From: Myxococcales bacterium
GTDB lineage: Bacteria > Myxococcota_A > Polyangia > Polyangiales > Polyangiaceae
Direction of reading: 5' to 3'
Length of the DNA stretch: 64,000 bases
Assembly: GCA_903642325.1 (NCBI GenBank)
Contig: CAHJWM010000005.1
Span: forward strand, 1-64,000
In this document: positions 10,001-17,918 of the stretch, one piece after another
Layout: each line of letters begins with the position of its first letter
Position numbering within the stretch: the first letter of the stretch is position 1
Notes under the pieces: model-generated
Told to the model about the DNA's origin: nothing
The model's database searches: none
The model's input: only the letters and a program-made list of their open reading frames with translations
Translations under genes and position numbers: made by a program

Positions 10001-12403
10001 AGCTATTTCGCCATCTTGCAACTGTTGCCAGGCGATATCGGTGCACTACGCGCGCTCGAGCAGCGCGCATTGCGTGAAGGGGACAAAAAGCTCTTGGCAC
10101 ACATCGATGCCAAGCTCGGCGCGTTGCTCGAGGAGCCACCGCTCGTGGCGCTCCATCACACGCGCCTGGCCGAAGCGCTCGAGGAGCTCGGTGACCCTTC
10201 GGCGCTCGAGGTGTTTCGTTCTGCCCTCGCTCACGATCCGGAGAGCGTGGCGGCGGCACGAGGCCTGAGCCGGCTGGCGGAGACTACGCAAACCCCCGCG
10301 CTCCTAGAAGAAGCCGCTGCGAGTGAAGCGCGCATGGGACTGGACCTCGGCGTGGCTGCACGCTTGTTGGTCAAGGCCGCCAGCTACCGTGCCGACGGCG
10401 GAGACGTGACCGGCGCGATCCAAGATCTGACGCGCGCGCTCGAAATCAATCCCGAGCACGAGGCCGCCGCCACCCTAATACGGCAGCTACTCCTCGCTCG
10501 AGGCGAACTGGATCGCTTGGTCGCGACGTTGACGCAAGCGGCTAGCGCCGCGAAGAATCTGACCCGCATCGCCGAGATTTGGATGAGCCTCGCGGAGCTG
10601 TACGCGGACCATAAGCACGATTTACCTGCTGGTATGGCCTGCCTAAAACGTGCAAGCAACATTTTACCCGGGCACGTCCCAACGCTCATGATGCTTGCAG
10701 CGCTCTACGCGCGTGACGATCAGTGGTCGAAAGCCGTGGAGCGCCTGAACCAGGTGGTCGCCCTGGGACCGCCAGACGAAGTGCGGGTCGAAGCGCACGT
10801 GCGCCTAGCCGCGATGCTGGACGATCACCTAGCGGATGCAGAGGAGGCCTTCCGCAATCTGCACGCCGCGCTCGCGCTAGATCCGGATCAGCGCGCCGCG
10901 CTGGAACGTCTACTGAGCTTGGAACAACGCACGGACCAGCTTGGGTCTGCCAGCGCAACTGCGGAAAAGCTGGTTCGCACGGCGCCGGACTTGCCCGCTC
11001 GGGTCCACGCTCTGATCGAGCTCGGTCGCCTAGAGCGCCGACGCGGTCAGGGCTCGCTCGCCGCGCACGCATATGAAGAAGCGGTGGCACTCGTCGGCGT
11101 CGACGGCGTGGCGGCTGGCGAGCTTCGCGATCTCCTTGCGAGCGAATCACGCAATAGTGCGCCGAACTACCCACGCTATTCGGCGGCGCTGAGCCGTTTC
11201 ACGGGCGACGCGGGAGCGTCGTCGCCCGCCCTGGTTCCGACCTATCTCGAGCTGTCTCGGGTGTTGGCCGAGGACATGGCGGAGCCCGAGCAAGCCGTGC
11301 AGGTGCTGACCCGCGGCTTGAGCAAAATAGGGCCCAAAATCGAGCTTCAGGCCGAGCTTTGCACGCGCTTGCTGAAAGCCGGGCAGTTCGCGGCCGCGCT
11401 GGTCGCGCTTCGGAGCTCACTCGAGCTAGACGTCATGCGCGCGCCGGCCTGGCGAGAGCTATCTGAAGCATTCAAGGGTTTGCAGCGCCCGGCCGAAGCG
11501 ACACTTTCCCTCGCCCCCCTGGTGGCGATGCATGCGGCGAACGATCTCGAGCGGGCGACGCTCAGTGCTCGGGCGTCGCGCACCGGTATCGGTCACTCGG
11601 GCGGGTTCGACGAGACCCAGTTTCGGAGCATCGATCTCTTACCGTCGGGCGACCCCGCCTCGCATTTGCTCGTGCAGATTGCCGAGGGTTTAGGCAAGAT
11701 TTATGCGCCCGACCTCGAACGTTACGGGCTGTCGCCGCGCGACCGCATCACCAGCAAATCAGGGCACCCGCTGCGCGTCCTGGTTGATCGTGTCGCTAGC
11801 CTTTTTGGAGTCGACGAATATGATTTGTACGTGCAGCGCGGCGCCGGAGCCATCGACGTCGAATTCAGCGATCCAGTCTCTCTAGTCCTGCCCGCTTCTT
11901 TCGCCAAGCTTGCCGAAGGTCAGCAAGTATTTGCGCTCGCGCGCATCATGGCCAACGTCGCGCGAAAACTGCACGCCGTCGACAAGCTCGCGCCGGACGC
12001 CTTAGAGGTCCTCTTGGCGGCTGCCGCGCGCACCGTCGACCCAAGCTTCGGAGCTGGCCTCGCGGACGAGGAGGCGTTGAGCAACCATGCGCGACGCGTG
12101 TACCGCTCCCTGCCTTGGCTCGGTCGCGGCGCCGTCGAGGAAGCCGCGCGCGCGTACGTGGCGGCGCCTCGCTTGGATGCGCTCGAGTGGCAATTCAGGG
12201 TTCGGCTTACGGCTTCGCGCGCGGCGCTGATCGCAGCCGACGATCTGCCAGGCAGTGTCGCCGTGCTGCGCCAAACGGAGGGCGATCTGGCCGGACTCAC
12301 CGGGGTTCCGCTTGCGCAAGCCGTGCGTGCTGTTCAAGATATGATGCGCTTTTGGGTGAGCGAGCCTGCGCTTTCGGTCCGGCGCAGGCTTGGCACGTTG
12401 TAG
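7049..12403 (+). CDS. Giant TPR protein with Pro-rich N-terminus and a C-terminal non-TPR domain
   Basis: 1784 aa from ATG 7049 (MADEPNPSKKLAPAPRL). The frame is open further upstream into the carA promoter region, but that part is antisense to carA and Arg/Pro-rich, so the internal ATG is preferred. Residues 1-140 are Pro/Ala-rich and disordered; about 150-1500 is a continuous TPR-like solenoid with recurring patterns such as AIGWYERALHED, AIEYHARALGIVPGYAPSF and AIIAYRKAIEMDPLNLRSL; about 1520-1784 (from DETQFRSIDLLPSG) is a distinct alpha/beta domain. No signal peptide or membrane span, so probably a cytoplasmic scaffold. The C-terminal domain recalls the layout of peptidase-like domains that have lost their HExxH, but no zinc motif is seen and this is inference. 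No Shine-Dalgarno is obvious. A second giant TPR protein lies at 50.6-61.0 kb. Confidence 0.9.
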   Translation: MADEPNPSKKLAPAPRLSPRSVPPPLPPQARLSKAPEPARGKVPPAPLRSAFAPVPAPAPPPPRRSRERASAPSAGEPLRPPPPPDTASALAPATETAGELDAVDRGVVGPLSFGGDEQPNGDAPTRLGAAPSGHENQAAAVRVQIAKDLLHACEEALTNEPAPARAGRLHFECARLLDSALGDASNAAAHYLRAHTLLPDHLPSILGARRALLQAGDYAASLPLFDAELRATASPARKALVMLDKARVLAERLGQKREAREAYEAALELDETNASALRAVERAELGFKAWDALDKTYQRAAQALKEDGRHRAAVLAERARLFEAHKRDNHTATELYQAAFEADPTSPAAILALKRLHAAHQRHHDLIVVLEREATLSAHPTVRALSLYRVARLFADRIGNLEAAADALERALTHADGEPMILEELARVYELSRRYPDLVRILERISTSLVLPSERVGLYHRIGQIYEDRLADERQAIGWYERALHEDRGYMPAIQALGKLYTRQKQWHELVTVHTGEAEVARDPVRRADALARIAHIFEAELKLVERAIEYHARALGIVPGYAPSFKALARLYTQARRLPELAELYERAIDGAADYETKMTFLFKVGRLYEDALEAPAQALTAYRRILEVEPQNLGAIHALQRAAERAGRYKDLVQALELEAQTVTDKRQRLALLHRAGEVSEVEMGDDEAALALYRKVYDLDRSYTPALSSLGRLHYKAGRFEDLLETYQAELRAAGKNPQSAALLYKMGELYEERLGRDEDAIIAYRKAIEMDPLNLRSLHALGRKLTERGRFDELAKLLELELSALTDPSARARTAFRLGEVYEHRLKSPERALAAYELTLSADSDFRPARDGRLRLLTDARDFKRLVEELAREAESARDPKLAVAALLREGEVWRDELSDADRAISCFEAVLAKDPGDVDALLALEPLYAERGVWEPLCQVLSAESRVFKDPGARVGALRELARIQEEFAGAPPEQVQHSYFAILQLLPGDIGALRALEQRALREGDKKLLAHIDAKLGALLEEPPLVALHHTRLAEALEELGDPSALEVFRSALAHDPESVAAARGLSRLAETTQTPALLEEAAASEARMGLDLGVAARLLVKAASYRADGGDVTGAIQDLTRALEINPEHEAAATLIRQLLLARGELDRLVATLTQAASAAKNLTRIAEIWMSLAELYADHKHDLPAGMACLKRASNILPGHVPTLMMLAALYARDDQWSKAVERLNQVVALGPPDEVRVEAHVRLAAMLDDHLADAEEAFRNLHAALALDPDQRAALERLLSLEQRTDQLGSASATAEKLVRTAPDLPARVHALIELGRLERRRGQGSLAAHAYEEAVALVGVDGVAAGELRDLLASESRNSAPNYPRYSAALSRFTGDAGASSPALVPTYLELSRVLAEDMAEPEQAVQVLTRGLSKIGPKIELQAELCTRLLKAGQFAAALVALRSSLELDVMRAPAWRELSEAFKGLQRPAEATLSLAPLVAMHAANDLERATLSARASRTGIGHSGGFDETQFRSIDLLPSGDPASHLLVQIAEGLGKIYAPDLERYGLSPRDRITSKSGHPLRVLVDRVASLFGVDEYDLYVQRGAGAIDVEFSDPVSLVLPASFAKLAEGQQVFALARIMANVARKLHAVDKLAPDALEVLLAAAARTVDPSFGAGLADEEALSNHARRVYRSLPWLGRGAVEEAARAYVAAPRLDALEWQFRVRLTASRAALIAADDLPGSVAVLRQTEGDLAGLTGVPLAQAVRAVQDMMRFWVSEPALSVRRRLGTL

Positions 12404-12587
12404 CTCGATGAGGGTTGCCGCTTGGCCAGGTCCCGTAGCGCTCGTGCACGATTCTGGCGAGGTCGGGACGCCACGACCTCATTCGGGGGGCTCTCAAACT
12501 GAGCTCACCTGCTATTGCTCTCGCGCGCGGCAGCGCGCCGATGACGCGTAGAACGGCCGTTGAGTTGTGTCACACTCCGGCGATCGG

Positions 12588-13448
12588 ATGGACTTCAAAC
12601 AGTACCTCGGCCGTTTCTGTACGCTCGCGTTTCGCCGCTTCAATGCTTCCGGCGGCTTTTTGGGCGAACCGTCGGACTTGCGCCCGAACGCGCCCTGCCT
12701 GTTGCTCATCGGCAGTGAGATTCCGTTGGGTGCTCGCGTGGGCGACGCGTTGCACGTGTTCGTCTACCTGGACTCCGAGGGGCGAATCTTGGCTACAACG
12801 CGCACAGCCAAGCTCAGCTTGCACGAGGTCGCTTTTTTGCGCGTGACTGACACCACGAGCTTCGGTGCCTTCGTGGATTGGGGTTTGGCCAAGGACTTGT
12901 TGGTGCCGTTCGCCGTGCAGACCAAAGATCTCAGCCTGGGCATGCGGGAGCCAATCGGCCTTTACCTCGATGACAGCGGTCGGCTCGCCGGCACGATGCG
13001 AGTAGCGGAGCTGCTCGACCAAGAAGCGCACGAGCTCGCGCTCGACAGCTGGGTGGACGGGGAGGCTTGGCGAAACGATCCAGAGATCGGATTGTTCGTG
13101 ATTGTGCAGAAGCGCTTCGTAGGCTTGGTGCCCGCCGCGGAGCCGCACTCGCTCGGGCGTGGCCAGCCCGCGCGTTTTCGCGTGAGCCACCTGCACCCCG
13201 ACGGCAAGGTCGAGCTGTCGCTCCGCGCGCACGCCCACGAAGAGCTCGAGGTCGATGCCCGCCGGGTGTTCGAGGTGGTGAGTCGGCCGGGCGCGCCAAG
13301 AATGGGCGATCACTCGAGCCCCGAGGACGTGCGCGCCGTGTTCGGCTTGAGCAAAAAGGCCTTCAAGCGAGCGGCCGGCCGCTTGCGGAAGCAGGGCCTC
13401 GTGGTGCTGGACGCGCAAGGCTGCCTGCTCTCGAGCCCAAAGGGCTGA
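12588..13448 (+). CDS. CvfB/YitL-like S1-domain RNA-binding protein
   Basis: 286 aa from ATG 12588 (MDFKQYLGRF); an in-frame GTG 21 nt upstream is possible. CvfB-type proteins carry S1 OB-folds plus a C-terminal winged helix and bind RNA. Matching features: GDALHVFVYLDSEGRILATT (first S1 unit), then FLRVTDTTSFGAFVDWGLAKDLLVPF, the diagnostic middle S1 domain of the family, a third S1-like unit around VDGEAWRNDPEIGLFVIVQKRFVGLVP, and a C-terminal helix-turn-helix EDVRAVFGLSKKAFKRAAGRL where the family's winged helix sits. Length fits (family about 280-300). It follows the TPR gene after 185 bp. The biological role in myxobacteria is not known; in firmicutes the homologue influences virulence gene expression. 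Confidence 0.88.
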   Translation: MDFKQYLGRFCTLAFRRFNASGGFLGEPSDLRPNAPCLLLIGSEIPLGARVGDALHVFVYLDSEGRILATTRTAKLSLHEVAFLRVTDTTSFGAFVDWGLAKDLLVPFAVQTKDLSLGMREPIGLYLDDSGRLAGTMRVAELLDQEAHELALDSWVDGEAWRNDPEIGLFVIVQKRFVGLVPAAEPHSLGRGQPARFRVSHLHPDGKVELSLRAHAHEELEVDARRVFEVVSRPGAPRMGDHSSPEDVRAVFGLSKKAFKRAAGRLRKQGLVVLDAQGCLLSSPKG

Positions 13449-13457
13449 GTCATTCGG

Positions 13458-13485
13458 CCGGGTCAGCGCCGCAGCGGCTACCCGG
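13458..13485 (+). terminator. Terminator-like GC-rich hairpin
   Basis: CCGGGT at 13458 pairs with ACCCGG ending 13485, enclosing an inner GC-rich palindrome. It begins 10 bp after the CvfB-like stop. There is no T-run, so any termination would be weak or factor-assisted. Confidence 0.35.
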
Positions 13486-13544
13486 GCGTCACATCAGCTT
13501 GCCCTGCAGGCGGCGGAGGGTATCCCCGCGAAGCCCATTCTTCG

Positions 13545-13628
13545 TGCCGACGGAGGGACTTGAACCCCCACGACCTTGCGATCGCGTGGACCTGAACCAC
13601 GTGCGTCTGCCAATTCCGCCACGTCGGC
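13545..13628 (-). tRNA. tRNA-Leu (anticodon CAG)
   Basis: 84 nt class II tRNA on the minus strand. Acceptor stem GCCGACG pairs with CGTCGGC plus discriminator A; the D-arm starts GCGGAATTGGCAGACGC; the anticodon stem CGTGG/CCACG holds loop TTCAGGT with anticodon CAG; a long variable arm (GATCGCAAGGTCGTG region) and T-arm GGGGTTCAAGTCCCTCC follow. CCA is not encoded. Confidence 0.97.
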
Positions 13629-13804
13629 ATTCTTGTAATTCAAGAACCCAGGCAACTATCACCTGCTGATACGAGTCTCAGGTTGCTGCAGGTGCCGTCG
13701 GGCGGCCGCGAAGCCAAAATAATTCCCAACAGGCGCGCAGGGTCTACCTCAGCGCGCCCGGCAGATGCAAGAAGAACGAGAGAGCCAAACCGTGGACGGC
13801 TCCC

Positions 13805-15253
13805 TCAGCGCGCTCGTTTCTCGCCACCGGGCGGTGGCAGAGGCGGCGGCAGACTACCGGCGCGCGGTAGGGGGGGCGGGGCAACCGTGGGGCCGCGCCG
13901 GCTGGCGCTCGGCGGTGGCAAGGGGGAGGGAGCGGGGCGCAGCGACGGATGCGCCTGCTCATAGCGGTGCCGCTCTTCGAACAAGACGACCTTGATCAAG
14001 GAGTCGACATCCGCGTCTCGAATGACCGGATCGTTGATGTCGATACTCGGATCCAAAAGCTCGATTAGAGCTAGAAGAGCGCTCGACATCTGCGTGGGAT
14101 TTGGGAACGACTCGCGAATACATTGCTCCCTAGCCTCATCGGTCGAGGCGCTGAGCAGCTCCGAGTACATGGACTCGATCGAAAGCAAGATGGGCGTCGA
14201 GAGGGCCTCATGATGCGGAGGCAGGCGGCTGATCCCCGCAAGCTTTTCGAGCACGCGTCGCCGCGCTTCTTCCTCCGGCGCGGGACGCTGAGCGCTCTCG
14301 ATCAACCGATCGACGTCGTCCTCGGCGGCGGCGATCTCCGCCAAGCTGTCATCCGCGGGGCGAGGGGGCGTGACCGGCGGCGCGTTCGCCGGCTTTGATG
14401 GCGGAATCGACTTGCCAGCGTCGGCGTTCGCTTCCTCTTTTGGCAGAAAGGGCGCGGTGGAGCTGCGCTCTTTCGCTGGCGAGCTCGAGCTCTTCGACTC
14501 GCCGCCGGTCGTGCTCTTCGGCTCACTCGCGGCAGTGGGCAAGAACCCCGCTGGTTTTGCCACGCGCTCGACAATGACGGTCTTCCAGATGTGCTCGAGT
14601 GGGACGTAACCGACGATCGACTGCAACGAGACGCAGTCGAGTAGCGCCTCCTCCGTCAGCGGTTTGCGCTCCCGACCGAGCCTCAGCGCATGGCCAACCA
14701 ACTTTTGCAACTCTTTATGCGGCATGCGCGTCGCCAGCATCTCGAACGTGATGCCATCGCTGATGTCCGCGAGCGACACGAGATCCTCGTGCAGCGCGTT
14801 CTCGAGCGTGAATGTCATGCGCCCGATGGCACGTTCGCGGTTGGCCTCTGCATTCGGCGTCGACCAAAATTCGTCCTCCACCAAGAACGACCACAGCTTG
14901 GATGCGTCCAAGTAGCGCACGCGCTCGTCAGCGGGGAAGAGCTCCAGAATCGCGGGCGCGTCGGTGAGCCCTTCCTCGATGGAGATCCGCAAATCCTCAG
15001 CGCCGGATGAGGTCGACTTTTTGATCGCAATCTTCTGGTGAACTCCCGCGGCCTTCACCAAAATCTCGGCGCGCAGATCGTGCGCCGACTCGAGCGCGAC
15101 CATCAGGTCGAGCGGCTTGAAGTGTCTCAGGAAGTCATCGGGCGTCCGAAAGCCCTGAGCCAACGCATGCGCGAGGGCCTGAGAAAGGAAGCGCTCTGCT
15201 CCCGTCTTCAAAGTGGATTTGAACGCAGCCGAATCGGTAGAGATTTTCGCCAT
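13805..15253 (-). CDS. Conserved-looking hypothetical protein with Pro-rich C-terminal tail
   Basis: 482 aa from ATG 15253 (MAKISTDSAAFKSTLKTG); a GTG two codons upstream is alternative. Residues 1-240 form a helical globular region (QALAHALAQGFRTPDDFLRHF, ALESAHDLRAEILVKAAGVH, ALHEDLVSLADISDGITFEM), followed by a Ser/Lys/Pro linker (245-320), a second acidic helical segment (ESAQRPAPEEEARRRVLEKLAGI to FPNPTQMSSALLALIELLDP) and a Pro/Arg tail that ends GGEKRAR. No signal peptide, membrane segment or known motif is seen, so it is probably cytosolic. A small gene 37 bp upstream may be in the same operon. Function unknown. Confidence 0.82.
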   Translation of the reverse strand: MAKISTDSAAFKSTLKTGAERFLSQALAHALAQGFRTPDDFLRHFKPLDLMVALESAHDLRAEILVKAAGVHQKIAIKKSTSSGAEDLRISIEEGLTDAPAILELFPADERVRYLDASKLWSFLVEDEFWSTPNAEANRERAIGRMTFTLENALHEDLVSLADISDGITFEMLATRMPHKELQKLVGHALRLGRERKPLTEEALLDCVSLQSIVGYVPLEHIWKTVIVERVAKPAGFLPTAASEPKSTTGGESKSSSSPAKERSSTAPFLPKEEANADAGKSIPPSKPANAPPVTPPRPADDSLAEIAAAEDDVDRLIESAQRPAPEEEARRRVLEKLAGISRLPPHHEALSTPILLSIESMYSELLSASTDEAREQCIRESFPNPTQMSSALLALIELLDPSIDINDPVIRDADVDSLIKVVLFEERHRYEQAHPSLRPAPSPLPPPSASRRGPTVAPPPLPRAGSLPPPLPPPGGEKRAR

Positions 15254-15290
15254 GGGCACGACAATGGTAAGTGAATTTGCGCACAGCGCC

Positions 15291-15596
15291 TCACATCTTT
15301 TTACGACGGACGCGCGATCTGCCGTTAACAGAACTTTGCAGCGTGGCGGATCTAGACGGCGAGGCCTGAATGCGAGCCGCAGCCTCGGCCGCCGCGTCGT
15401 CTAAACGAGCCATGGCCCGCACTTGCTCGGCGCGCGTTAGCGGAAAGCCAATGAAGAGCAGCTCGGAACCGACACCGAGGGCGCGTGCTACGCGCGTAAC
15501 CAACGAGCTGCGGAGCTGAGCCCTGGCGTTCAGCAGCACTGCGCCGTTGATCGCCAGGGCGAATGGCGAAGATCGCGCGCGTTTTGTAAGCATGCT
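15291..15596 (-). CDS. Small hypothetical protein
   Basis: 101 aa from ATG 15596 (MLTKRARSSPFALAINGAVL); the frame extends further upstream but with poor composition. It contains ARALGVGSELLFIGFPLTRAEQ and a helical Ala-rich segment MARLDDAAAEAAARIQ, ending with a basic tail RSRVRRKKM. Codon usage is GC-rich at third positions as in the neighbours. No family is recognised. It sits 37 bp upstream of the 482-aa protein on the same strand, which is the main reason to accept it. It could be a chance frame. The 15597-15882 gap upstream shows nothing else clear. Confidence 0.45.
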   Translation of the reverse strand, partial: SMLTKRARSSPFALAINGAVLLNARAQLRSSLVTRVARALGVGSELLFIGFPLTRAEQVRAMARLDDAAAEAAARIQASPSRSATLQSSVNGRSRVRRKKM

Positions 15597-15882
15597 CGGC
15601 GTGAAGTGCGAGGCTCGTGCCAAGCAGATCTCCGCAGATTGGAGCGGGTTCGAGTCCCTCGATGAGAAGTCGTCTCGACCTGACACTGTTGCGACAGCTT
15701 GCGGGTTAGGTCACGCGCTGGCGTTTGGGGCTATCCTGCTCGAGTGAGCATCGATTCGATACCGAAGTCCGGGGCACGCGCCGGTACCGCCCCGAGCGCG
15801 ATGCAGGCCGACGTCCGCTTCCGACCCGGTGCGGGCTCGTTCGAGGAGCAAGAGCTGCGCTCCTGAGCCCAGCCAGTGAGCC

Positions 15883-17127
15883 ATGTCGGCCTTGCGCTTC
15901 GTCTTGCACGCCGACATGGACGCGTTTTACGCGTCCATCGAGCAACGCGACCACCCGGAGCTGCGCGGTCGCCCGGTGATCGTCGGAGGGTCGTCGGCGC
16001 GCGGGGTAGTGGCGGCCGCGTCCTACGAGGCGCGCGTATTCGGCGTCCGCTCCGCGATGCCGGGCTTCCGCGCCCGCGCGCTTTGTCCCGACGGTGTGTT
16101 CGTGTCCCCCAACATGGACCGGTACGCGGAAGTCTCCGAGCAAGTGCATGCCGCATTTGCCGAATTTACGCCGGACATCGAGCCCATCGCCCTCGACGAG
16201 GCCTTCCTCGACATCACCGGTTCCGAGCGACTGTTCGGCGGCCCCCTCGCGCTCGCTCAATCGCTCAAGCAGCGAGTACGCGATCTGACCGACTTATCGG
16301 TGACCGTTGCGGTCGGACCGAACAAGCTGGTGGCGAAAATCGCGTGCACGCTCGCCAAGCCGAACGGTCTTCGGATCGTTTCGCCGAGCGAGGTCGGGCC
16401 GCTGCTCGAGCCATTGCCGGTGCGTAGGTTGTGGGGCGTGGGGCCCGTGCTCGCGGCTAAGCTCGCTCGGCTTGGGCTCAAAACGCTCGGAGACATAGTG
16501 CGCTACGACTCGAGGCAGCTCATACGTGAGCTCGGCGAACGCGCCCTGGAGCTGCAGGCGTTGGCCGCTGGGCGCGACTCGCGTCCGGTGATCTCCGAGC
16601 GTGCGCCGAAGTCGATCGGCGAAGAGAGCACGTTCGAGGTCAATGTTCTCGAACGAGAGCTCGTGAGCGCGGCGCTGACCGCGCACGCGGACGAAGTCGC
16701 GCGTCGCTTACGCCGCACGGGTTACGTCGCCCACACCGTGACGCTGAAGATCAAGCTCGGGCAGGCGCGGCGGCGACGAGAGGCTCGCGTCGGCAGCGAC
16801 GGCGACGAACCGGTGTATCCTCTGCTCACGCGCAGCAAAACGTTGCGGGCACCGACCGATGACGGGCGTATGATCCGGCAAGTAGCGCTTGGCCTCTGGG
16901 ACGCGGCTCGAATTCAAGAGCCGGTACGCCTGCTTGGAGTGAGCGTGTCTCAGCTCGGCGGCCGCGAGCGATCTCAGCTCGACCTGTTTTCCGGAAGCCA
17001 CCCTAAACGGGAGCTAGGCCTAGCTCTCGACGCCATCCGAGACCGATTTGGAAGAGAGTCGATCGGGCCAGCGGTAGGCCATCTGGAAAAAGTTAGCCCG
17101 AGCCTGCGAAAAAAGAGCGGCGATTGA
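15883..17127 (+). CDS. dinB: DNA polymerase IV (Y-family, translesion)
   Basis: 414 aa. DinB copies past damaged bases with low fidelity, contacting the sliding clamp. Motifs: HADMDAFYASIE (catalytic Asp11, steric-gate Tyr16), YEARVFGVRSAMP (fingers, 49-60), and the second metal site LDEAFLDITGSERLFG (Asp105, Glu106). VAVGPNKLVAKIA and RRLWGVGPVLAAKL are the palm/thumb helix-hairpin-helix signatures, followed by the little-finger domain with KSIGEESTFE. The tail LGGRERSQLDLF contains a QLDLF clamp-binding peptide. Length is at the upper end of the family (about 350-420). No LexA-like operator was noticed just upstream. Confidence 0.96.
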   Translation: MSALRFVLHADMDAFYASIEQRDHPELRGRPVIVGGSSARGVVAAASYEARVFGVRSAMPGFRARALCPDGVFVSPNMDRYAEVSEQVHAAFAEFTPDIEPIALDEAFLDITGSERLFGGPLALAQSLKQRVRDLTDLSVTVAVGPNKLVAKIACTLAKPNGLRIVSPSEVGPLLEPLPVRRLWGVGPVLAAKLARLGLKTLGDIVRYDSRQLIRELGERALELQALAAGRDSRPVISERAPKSIGEESTFEVNVLERELVSAALTAHADEVARRLRRTGYVAHTVTLKIKLGQARRRREARVGSDGDEPVYPLLTRSKTLRAPTDDGRMIRQVALGLWDAARIQEPVRLLGVSVSQLGGRERSQLDLFSGSHPKRELGLALDAIRDRFGRESIGPAVGHLEKVSPSLRKKSGD

Positions 17128-17378
17128 TCGGACACCGGCTGAGCGAGAAACGTGCCCGAAAAAAAGAGGAAACGCTCGCAATTTCGGCCACCTGGCCAGG
17201 AGCCGAGCAGTCGGCGAAAGTGGCACATCGTATCCCTTTCGCCTACATTTGGTTTTCGTGCGATAACCCCGCGGTACCGAAGGATTGCAATAAAATTCGA
17301 GTAGTTGTAATAAGGCGCCCCCATGACACGAAAGTCGGGCTTCATGGTCCTGCGGGCCTTGTTCGGCCCCGACCTTTT

Positions 17379-17390
17379 CGATAATTATCG
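17379..17390. promoter_or_regulatory. Perfect 12-bp palindrome upstream of the sigma-54-type promoter
   Basis: CGATAATTATCG, an AT-rich perfect palindrome in GC-rich DNA, lies about 45 bp before the -24 element at 17436. This is where an enhancer-binding or other dimeric regulator could bind. The remainder of 17128-17378 shows no gene. Confidence 0.4.
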
Positions 17391-17435
17391 GCTGAATCCA
17401 AGTACTTAACTTGCGACTCAACAGTGTGTTACTTC

Positions 17436-17451
17436 TGGCACGCCGCATGCT
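17436..17451 (+). promoter_or_regulatory. Sigma-54-type promoter (-24/-12)
   Basis: TGGCACGCCGCATGCT matches TGGCACGNNNNTTGCW at every defined position except one T. GG and GC are at the required spacing. Expected initiation near 17462 would give a leader of about 50 nt before the ATG at 17514 that contains two perfect palindromes and the ribosome site. Confidence 0.6.
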
Positions 17452-17476
17452 TATAACCCAGGGCGGCTCGCCTCGG

Positions 17477-17498
17477 GTCACGTGACTAACCTAGGTTA
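17477..17498. promoter_or_regulatory. Two abutting perfect palindromes in the leader of the Gly-rich lipoprotein gene
   Basis: GTCACGTGAC (17477-17486) is followed immediately by TAACCTAGGTTA (17487-17498), both perfect. They lie between the predicted sigma-54 start and the GGAGAA ribosome site, so they could be repressor operators or form small hairpins in the RNA leader. Confidence 0.45.
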
Positions 17499-17513
17499 TT
17501 CGGAGAAATTGAA

Positions 17514-17777
17514 ATGAAGAAGCTAACAACCTTGTTCGCGGTAGTCGCGCTCGGCGCGAGCGTCGCGATGGTGGGCTGCGGCAGCGACGACGACACGACT
17601 GGCGGCGGGGCAGCAGGCAAAGCCGGCGCCGGTACGGGTGGCGCGAGCGGAAGTGACTCTGGCGGCGCTGGCGGCGAGATCTCTGATGGCGGCATCGGCG
17701 GTCAGCTGCCGTCGTTCGAAGCCGGGGCCGGTGGCGTCGGTGACGCGGGCGCAGCGGGCGCCGCAGGGCACTCCTGA
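17514..17777 (+). CDS. Gly/Ala-rich small lipoprotein
   Basis: 87 aa. The start MKKLTTLFAVVALGASVAMVGCGS is a textbook lipoprotein signal with lipobox MVGC (Cys22), preceded by a strong GGAGAA ribosome site 7-8 nt before the ATG. The mature protein of about 65 residues is nearly all Gly, Ala, Ser and Asp (TGGGAAGKAGAGTGGASG) with no hydrophobic core, so it is probably an extended, disordered surface or periplasmic chain. Such chains are common in myxobacterial lipoproteins, usually as linkers in front of a folded domain; here no domain follows. It is the target of the sigma-54-type control region and is followed by a hairpin, so it looks like a dedicated single-gene transcript. Confidence 0.85.
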   Translation: MKKLTTLFAVVALGASVAMVGCGSDDDTTGGGAAGKAGAGTGGASGSDSGGAGGEISDGGIGGQLPSFEAGAGGVGDAGAAGAAGHS

Positions 17778-17784
17778 TTTGTCT

Positions 17785-17817
17785 CCCTCGGCTCGTGCAT
17801 AAGCAGTGAGCCGGGGG
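17785..17817 (+). terminator. Hairpin after the Gly-rich lipoprotein gene
   Basis: CCCTCGGCTC (17785-17794) pairs with GAGCCGGGGG (17808-17817) over 10 bp with one U-G wobble and a 13-nt loop. It starts 8 bp after the stop codon. No T-run follows. Confidence 0.45.
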
Positions 17818-17918
17818 AACGGTCACTCCGGAAAGGGCGTTGGCCCAGCGGCTACGCACGTCGCGCTCAATCGGCCGGTTTTGTACGCCGCGAGCGAGCG
17901 CGCTAACATCGGCACACG

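Noticed and set aside
12390-12405. TGGCACGTTGTAGCTC as a sigma-54 site
   Set aside because: GG-to-GC distance is one base short and it lies at the 3' end of the TPR gene.
12570-13418. Minus-strand frame of 282 codons opposite the CvfB-like gene
   Set aside because: Complement of a gene with strong homology motifs.
15630-15665. T-arm-like sequence (GCGGGTTCGAGTCCCTC) that could hint at a tRNA
   Set aside because: No matching acceptor stem, D-arm or anticodon arm is present around it.
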